A stretch of 64,000 nucleotides of DNA from Streptococcus hillyeri. GTDB lineage: Bacteria; Bacillota; Bacilli; Lactobacillales; Streptococcaceae. Positions 59,824-64,000 of this stretch are shown in pieces. Each line of letters opens with the position of its first letter. Positions within the stretch are counted from its first letter, which is position 1. The notes below the pieces were generated by a model. The model was not told the DNA's origin and did not search any database. It worked only from the letters and a program-made list of their open reading frames with translations. The translations under genes were made by a program, and so were the position numbers. The stretch lies in the NCBI RefSeq assembly GCF_003686955.1, contig NZ_RCVM01000007.1, forward strand, positions 18,899 through 82,898, read 5' to 3'.

Positions 59824-61719
59824 ATGATACGTTTACAAGATGATTTTTACGATGCTGTCAATGGTGAATGGGCAAAAACAGCAGTCATTCCAGATGACAA
59901 ACCTCGTACAGGTGGCTTTTCAGATTTAGCTGATGAAATTGAGGATTTAATGCTTGAGACCACCGATCAGTGGTTGGCTGGAAATGATGTTCCAGAAGAT
60001 AGCATTCTGCAAAATTTTGTTAAATACCACAAGCTGGTTTCAGATTTTGAAACGCGTGAGCGCCTTGGTGTTGAGCCAGTGAAGCCGTTAATCGAGGAAT
60101 ACAAAAACTTTGATAGCTTTGCTTCTTTTGCTAATAAAATGGCAGAGCTGGAAATGGCTGGTAAGCCGAATGTCTTTTGGTTTGGTGTTTCACCAGACTT
60201 TATGGATGCTAGGACAAATGTGTTGTGGGCTTCTGCACCACCAACGATTTTGCCAGACACAAGCTACTACACAGAGCCTGAAAAAAATGGTGAGGAATTA
60301 TTAGCTACATGGCGCAAATGTGAGGAAGACTTACTAGCTAAATTTGGTTTTTCTGATGATGAAATCAAAGACATGTTGGACAAGTTTATTGAACTTGATG
60401 CTAAGGTTGCCAAATATGTCCTATCTAGCGAAGAAGGTTCAGAGTATGCCAAACTCTATCATCCGTATGACTGGGCTGATTTTACAAAATTAGCACCAGA
60501 GTTGCCATTGGATAAGATTGTGACAGAAATTCTTGGCACATTGCCAGATAAAGTCATCGTTCCTGAGGAAAGATTCTGGACAGAATTTGCGGCGGAGTAC
60601 TATTCAGAAAAGAATTGGCCACTCTTGAAGGCAGTTTTGCTTAACGGGGCAGCGACAGCTTACACGTCTTATTTGACAGAGGAAATCCGCGTGTTATCTG
60701 GAGCTTATGCTCGCACGCTTTCAGGAACGCCTCAAGCAATGGCTCAAAAGAAAGCAGCCTTTTACTTGGCTCAAGGGCCGTTTAACCAAGCTCTAGGCTT
60801 ATGGTACGCTGGTGAAAAATTCTCAGCTGAGGCTAAAGCAGATGTTGAAGCGAAAGTGGCGACAATGATTGCTGTCTACAAAGACCGTCTTTCTAAAAAT
60901 GAATGGCTAAAACCTGAAACACGTGACAAGGCTATCACCAAGTTGAATGTGATCACACCACACATTGGCTATCCAGAGAAATTACCAGAAACTTATGCTA
61001 AAAAAGTGATCGATGAGAACTTAACTCTTTTGGAAAATGCACAAGCCTTAGCGAAGATTTCGATTGCTCATAGCTGGAGTAAGTGGAATAAGCCAGTTGA
61101 CCGTAGCGAATGGCACATGCCTGCTCATATGGTTAATGCCTATTACGACCCACAACAGAACCAAATTGTCTTCCCAGCGGCTATTTTGCAAGCACCATTT
61201 TATAGCCTAGAGCAGTCATCGTCTGCAAACTATGGTGGTATTGGTGCGGTGATTGCCCATGAAATTTCGCATGCCTTTGATACGAATGGTGCGTCATTTG
61301 ATGAATATGGTAGTCTTAATAATTGGTGGACAGAAGAAGATTACGCTGCCTTCCAAGAACGTACGGACAAGGTTGTGGCTCAATTTGACGGTATTGATTT
61401 TGCTGGTGGCAAGGTCAATGGTAAATTGACCGTATCAGAAAATGTAGCAGACCTAGGTGGTTTGGCAGCAGCCCTAGAAGCAGCTAAGAAAGAAGATGAT
61501 TTCTCAGCAGAAGACTACTTCACTAACTTTGCGACTATCTGGCGTATGAAGGCGCGTGAAGAATACTTGAAACTCTTGATTTCAGTTGATGTTCATGCAC
61601 CAGGTAAATTGCGTACCAATGTTCAGTTGCCAAACTTTGATGAGTTCCATGAAACATTTGATGTCAAAGATGGAGACGGCATGTGGCGTGAACCAAGCGA
61701 CCGTGTGATTATTTGGTAA
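59824..61719 (+). CDS. pepO: Neutral endopeptidase PepO (M13 family)
   Basis: 631-residue zinc metallopeptidase cleaving oligopeptides. Zinc motif HEISH at about 479-483, the third ligand in ENVADLGG near 539, and the M13 signatures NAYYDPQQNQIVFPAAILQ and DNSAN-like SSANYGGIGAVIAHEISHAFD. Lacks a signal peptide, as streptococcal and lactococcal PepO usually do. ATG 59824 after GAAGGG; an extended -10 TGATATAAT lies at 59783-59791. Monocistronic. Confidence 0.96.
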   Translation: MIRLQDDFYDAVNGEWAKTAVIPDDKPRTGGFSDLADEIEDLMLETTDQWLAGNDVPEDSILQNFVKYHKLVSDFETRERLGVEPVKPLIEEYKNFDSFASFANKMAELEMAGKPNVFWFGVSPDFMDARTNVLWASAPPTILPDTSYYTEPEKNGEELLATWRKCEEDLLAKFGFSDDEIKDMLDKFIELDAKVAKYVLSSEEGSEYAKLYHPYDWADFTKLAPELPLDKIVTEILGTLPDKVIVPEERFWTEFAAEYYSEKNWPLLKAVLLNGAATAYTSYLTEEIRVLSGAYARTLSGTPQAMAQKKAAFYLAQGPFNQALGLWYAGEKFSAEAKADVEAKVATMIAVYKDRLSKNEWLKPETRDKAITKLNVITPHIGYPEKLPETYAKKVIDENLTLLENAQALAKISIAHSWSKWNKPVDRSEWHMPAHMVNAYYDPQQNQIVFPAAILQAPFYSLEQSSSANYGGIGAVIAHEISHAFDTNGASFDEYGSLNNWWTEEDYAAFQERTDKVVAQFDGIDFAGGKVNGKLTVSENVADLGGLAAALEAAKKEDDFSAEDYFTNFATIWRMKAREEYLKLLISVDVHAPGKLRTNVQLPNFDEFHETFDVKDGDGMWREPSDRVIIW

Positions 61720-61783
61720 TCAGTAGGAATTGATGTTCAAAGAGTGAGAAATTTGACTCAAGAAAAAAGGATATGACAAAAAA

Positions 61784-61818
61784 TAAAAGCACCCAGAGAT
61801 TTGCTCTAGGTGCTTTTT
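61784..61818. terminator. Bidirectional terminator between pepO and galU
   Basis: AAAAGCACCCAGAG / CTCTAGGTGCTTTTT stem with an ATTTG loop. Confidence 0.92.
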
Positions 61819-61822
61819 GGCT

Positions 61823-62725
61823 TTATTTTTCTGATCTACTATCAAGTTTTTTACCGAGTTCGATAATGTAGTTTTTCAAATCATCTTTGACTTGTGGGTG
61901 TTGGAGGGCGTAATCAATTGAAGTTTTCATAAAACCAAATTTATCTCCGACATCATAACGACTTCCTTTGAATTCGCGGGCAAAAACACGTTGAGTTTTA
62001 TTCAAAGTATCAATAGCGTCTGTTAATTGGATTTCTCCTCCAGCTCCAGGTTTTTGATTTTCTAAAATATCAAAAATTTCAGGGGTTAAGAGATAGCGAC
62101 CGATGATGGCTAAGTCACTTGGTGTTTCCTCAGGAGTGGGCTTTTCAACAAACGTATCAACGCTATAGAGTCCGTTAACGCCTTCTCCTTGTGGTGCAAT
62201 CACACCATAGGAAGAAACGTCTTCGTGCGGGACTGGCATAACAGCAATGGTTGAGGCGTGTGTTGCATCGAAATCATTGATTAATTGCTTGGTCAATGGC
62301 AGAGCTTTATCATTGGTGATATCCATCAGGTCATCACCAAGCATAACCACGAAAGGCTCATTTCCGACAAAGGCTTTGGCTTGTAAAACAGCATCACCGA
62401 GACCACGTGGGTGACTTTGACGGATGAAATGAAGTGTAATATCAGTGGTTTCATCAACTAATTTCAGCAAATCTTTTTTCCCTTTTTGTTGAAGGTTGTA
62501 TTCCAATTCAAAATTTGAGTCAAAGTGGTCTTCGATGGAACGTTTGGCACGACCTGTAACCACTAAGATTTCTTCAATACCAGATTTTAAGGCTTCTTCA
62601 ACGATAAACTGAATCGTTGGTTTATCAACGATAGGAAGCATTTCTTTGGCAAGAGCTTTTGTCGCTGGTAAAAAACGAGTACCCAAACCTGCGGCAGGAA
62701 TGACGGCTTTTCTAACTTTTTTCAT
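61823..62725 (-). CDS. galU: UTP-glucose-1-phosphate uridylyltransferase
   Basis: 300 residues. Makes UDP-glucose for glycolipids, capsule and wall sugars. Nucleotidyltransferase signature [26 protein letters not shown] at the N-terminus, [10 protein letters not shown] at the metal site, [22 protein letters not shown] and [10 protein letters not shown]. Also called hasC/cap4C in some streptococci. GGAGG precedes ATG 62725. Begins 30 bases after gpsA, so the two form an operon. Confidence 0.96.
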   Translation of the reverse strand: MKKVRKAVIPAAGLGTRFLPATKALAKEMLPIVDKPTIQFIVEEALKSGIEEILVVTGRAKRSIEDHFDSNFELEYNLQQKGKKDLLKLVDETTDITLHFIRQSHPRGLGDAVLQAKAFVGNEPFVVMLGDDLMDITNDKALPLTKQLINDFDATHASTIAVMPVPHEDVSSYGVIAPQGEGVNGLYSVDTFVEKPTPEETPSDLAIIGRYLLTPEIFDILENQKPGAGGEIQLTDAIDTLNKTQRVFAREFKGSRYDVGDKFGFMKTSIDYALQHPQVKDDLKNYIIELGKKLDSRSEK

Positions 62726-62755
62726 AAGTCCTCCGTATTTATAGAATTTATTATT

Positions 62756-63769
62756 TTAGAATTCATTTTCTGATTTGAATTCATTTTTCATCATACCAAG
62801 GACGGCTTCTTTGATGTCAGCGCCTTCGTAGATGGTTTTATAAATAGCTGTTGTGATTGGCATGTAGACACCCAATTCTTGAGCAATTTCATAGGCAACT
62901 TTTGTGGTAGAAATCCCTTCGATGACCATCCCCATGTTACGTTCGATGTCTTCGAGTTTTTCGCCGCGACCAAGGGCGTCACCTGCTCTCCAGTTACGAG
63001 AGTGGACAGAAGTACCGGTAACAATGAGATCGCCTACTCCAGATAAACCACTATAGGTGAGTGGATCAGCACCCATTTTAACGCCTAAGCGTGTAATTTC
63101 AGCTAGGCCACGTGTGATGACTGCAGCTTTTGCGTTATCACCGTAACCAAGTCCATGTAGGGCACCTGCTCCAACAGCGATAATGTTTTTTAAAGCGCCA
63201 GCTGTTTCAACTCCGATGACATCTGTATTGGTATAAAGGCGGAAATAATCATTGCTAAAAAGAGTTTGAACATATTTGGCAGCTAAGAGGTCTTTAGAGG
63301 CAGCTGTAATCAAGGTGATGTCACGAACAATCGTTTCTTCGGCATGACTCGGCCCTGAAACAACAACGATATCTGAACGGTATTCTGCTGGAATTTCTTC
63401 TTCTAAAATAGTTGATAAGCGTTCGTGAGTGCCAGGCTCAAGGCCTTTTGAAGCATGCATGATAACAGCTTTATGTTTCAAAATTTCTGCGACTTGTTTT
63501 GCCACTAAACGTGTCACTTTTGTTGGGACTACAAAGAGGATAGCGTCAACACCGTCAATAGCTTCTGAAAGGTTTTTATAGCCCTTGATACCTTCATCTA
63601 GGATAATGTCCTTGAAGTAATGCGTATTAGTGTGTTTAGTGTTAATTTCATCAATTTGTTCGGGAATATTTCCCCAGAGGCGAACCTCATGGCCGTTATC
63701 ATTGAGCACCTGGGCTAGAGCTGTTCCCCATGAACCAGGCCCTAAAACAGCAACTTTCTGCTTTTCCAT
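62756..63769 (-). CDS. gpsA: Glycerol-3-phosphate dehydrogenase [NAD(P)+]
   Basis: 337 residues. Reduces DHAP to sn-glycerol-3-phosphate for phospholipids. Rossmann motif [58 protein letters not shown], the catalytic Lys in [18 protein letters not shown] and [26 protein letters not shown] chose ATG 63769 (MEKQKV, as in pneumococcus); an ATG three codons upstream at 63778 is close behind AAAGGA and is also possible. First gene of gpsA-galU. Confidence 0.95.
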   Translation of the reverse strand: MEKQKVAVLGPGSWGTALAQVLNDNGHEVRLWGNIPEQIDEINTKHTNTHYFKDIILDEGIKGYKNLSEAIDGVDAILFVVPTKVTRLVAKQVAEILKHKAVIMHASKGLEPGTHERLSTILEEEIPAEYRSDIVVVSGPSHAEETIVRDITLITAASKDLLAAKYVQTLFSNDYFRLYTNTDVIGVETAGALKNIIAVGAGALHGLGYGDNAKAAVITRGLAEITRLGVKMGADPLTYSGLSGVGDLIVTGTSVHSRNWRAGDALGRGEKLEDIERNMGMVIEGISTTKVAYEIAQELGVYMPITTAIYKTIYEGADIKEAVLGMMKNEFKSENEF

Positions 63770-63890
63770 AGTTATCATTCATTCCTTTACTTGTCATAAT
63801 ATCATTTTCATTATACCATAAGATTGTCATTTCCGCTTTCTAAAAGCAAAGGCTTTCACTTTATTTAGCTTTATGGTAATTTCCCAAAGT

Positions 63891-63921
63891 AATTTCCACT
63901 TTAGCTTTCGAAGTGGAAATT
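63891..63921. promoter_or_regulatory. Perfect 11-bp inverted repeat near the right edge
   Basis: AATTTCCACTT / AAGTGGAAATT with a nine-base centre. The right arm continues into GTGGAAATTAGTCT, echoed by GTGGAATTAAGTCT at 63943. May be an operator for genes beyond the window; gpsA is 120 bases away on the other side. Confidence 0.4.
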
Positions 63922-64000
63922 AGTCTAAAACGGATTTTTATGGTGGAATTAAGTCTGAGACGTTTGTGTTAGAAATGAGTCCTTACTATGACAAAATATA

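Overview
The window reads as chromosomal DNA of a low-GC Streptococcus. Evidence: strong AGGAGG ribosome binding sites, TATAAT promoters (many with an extended TGn), and streptococcal versions of housekeeping genes (class II fba, rpmB, asp23/fakA, ilvBNC/ilvA, uppP, mecA, an RgpG/TagO-type transferase, sufCDSUB, pepO, galU, gpsA). The combination of genes suggests the bovis/equinus group or a neighbour, but that is inference. No tRNA, rRNA, transposase, prophage or CRISPR array was seen.

Layout. 0-12.6 kb: metabolic genes, namely a clipped aldo-keto reductase, L-asparaginase, a HAD phosphatase fused to a PRA-PH-like domain, an AlaT-type aminotransferase, a Na/Pi symporter, nagA, a compact MerR regulon (two aldo-keto reductases, the MerR regulator and a DXS-like thiamine-diphosphate enzyme) and fba. 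12.6-18.9 kb: an accessory locus with a signal-peptide micro-ORF followed by a 1837-residue LPXTG adhesin that has a thioester domain and about ten SpaA-type domains. 19.2-31.9 kb: permease, rpmB, asp23-fakA, a probably CodY-controlled ilvBNC operon, an S41 peptidase, ilvA and an SPFH operon with small proteins. 32-34.3 kb: an amino-acid ABC transporter on the minus strand with a CodY box. 34.5-37.3 kb: a DUF2207-like membrane protein and uppP.

37.4-49.6 kb is the main accessory island. It holds a three-pilin, three-sortase pilus operon of the pneumococcal rlrA/PI-1 type (sorting motifs YPSTG, IPQTG, VPDTG), followed by two nearly identical tandem copies of a type I toxin-antitoxin module with a TxpA/Hol-Tox-like 35-residue membrane peptide and a convergent antisense RNA. 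The tip pilin resembles RrgA but lacks the von Willebrand A domain and carries a different large module further C-terminal.

49.6-56.8 kb: mecA, the polyprenyl-phosphate sugar transferase and sufCDSUB. 56.8-64 kb: repeat-rich intergenic DNA, a two-domain lipoprotein, an orphan secreted protein, pepO, galU and gpsA. Dispersed mosaic repeats lie at 23.3, 27.0 and 57.1-57.5 kb; the first and last are inverted relative to each other and flank about 34 kb.

Functional links: CodY ties branched-chain amino-acid synthesis to amino-acid import; the MerR protein probably controls both its own operon and the adjacent reductase through matching dyads; and the three class C sortases assemble the pilins encoded just upstream. 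All comparisons with named proteins are from memory, without database searches.
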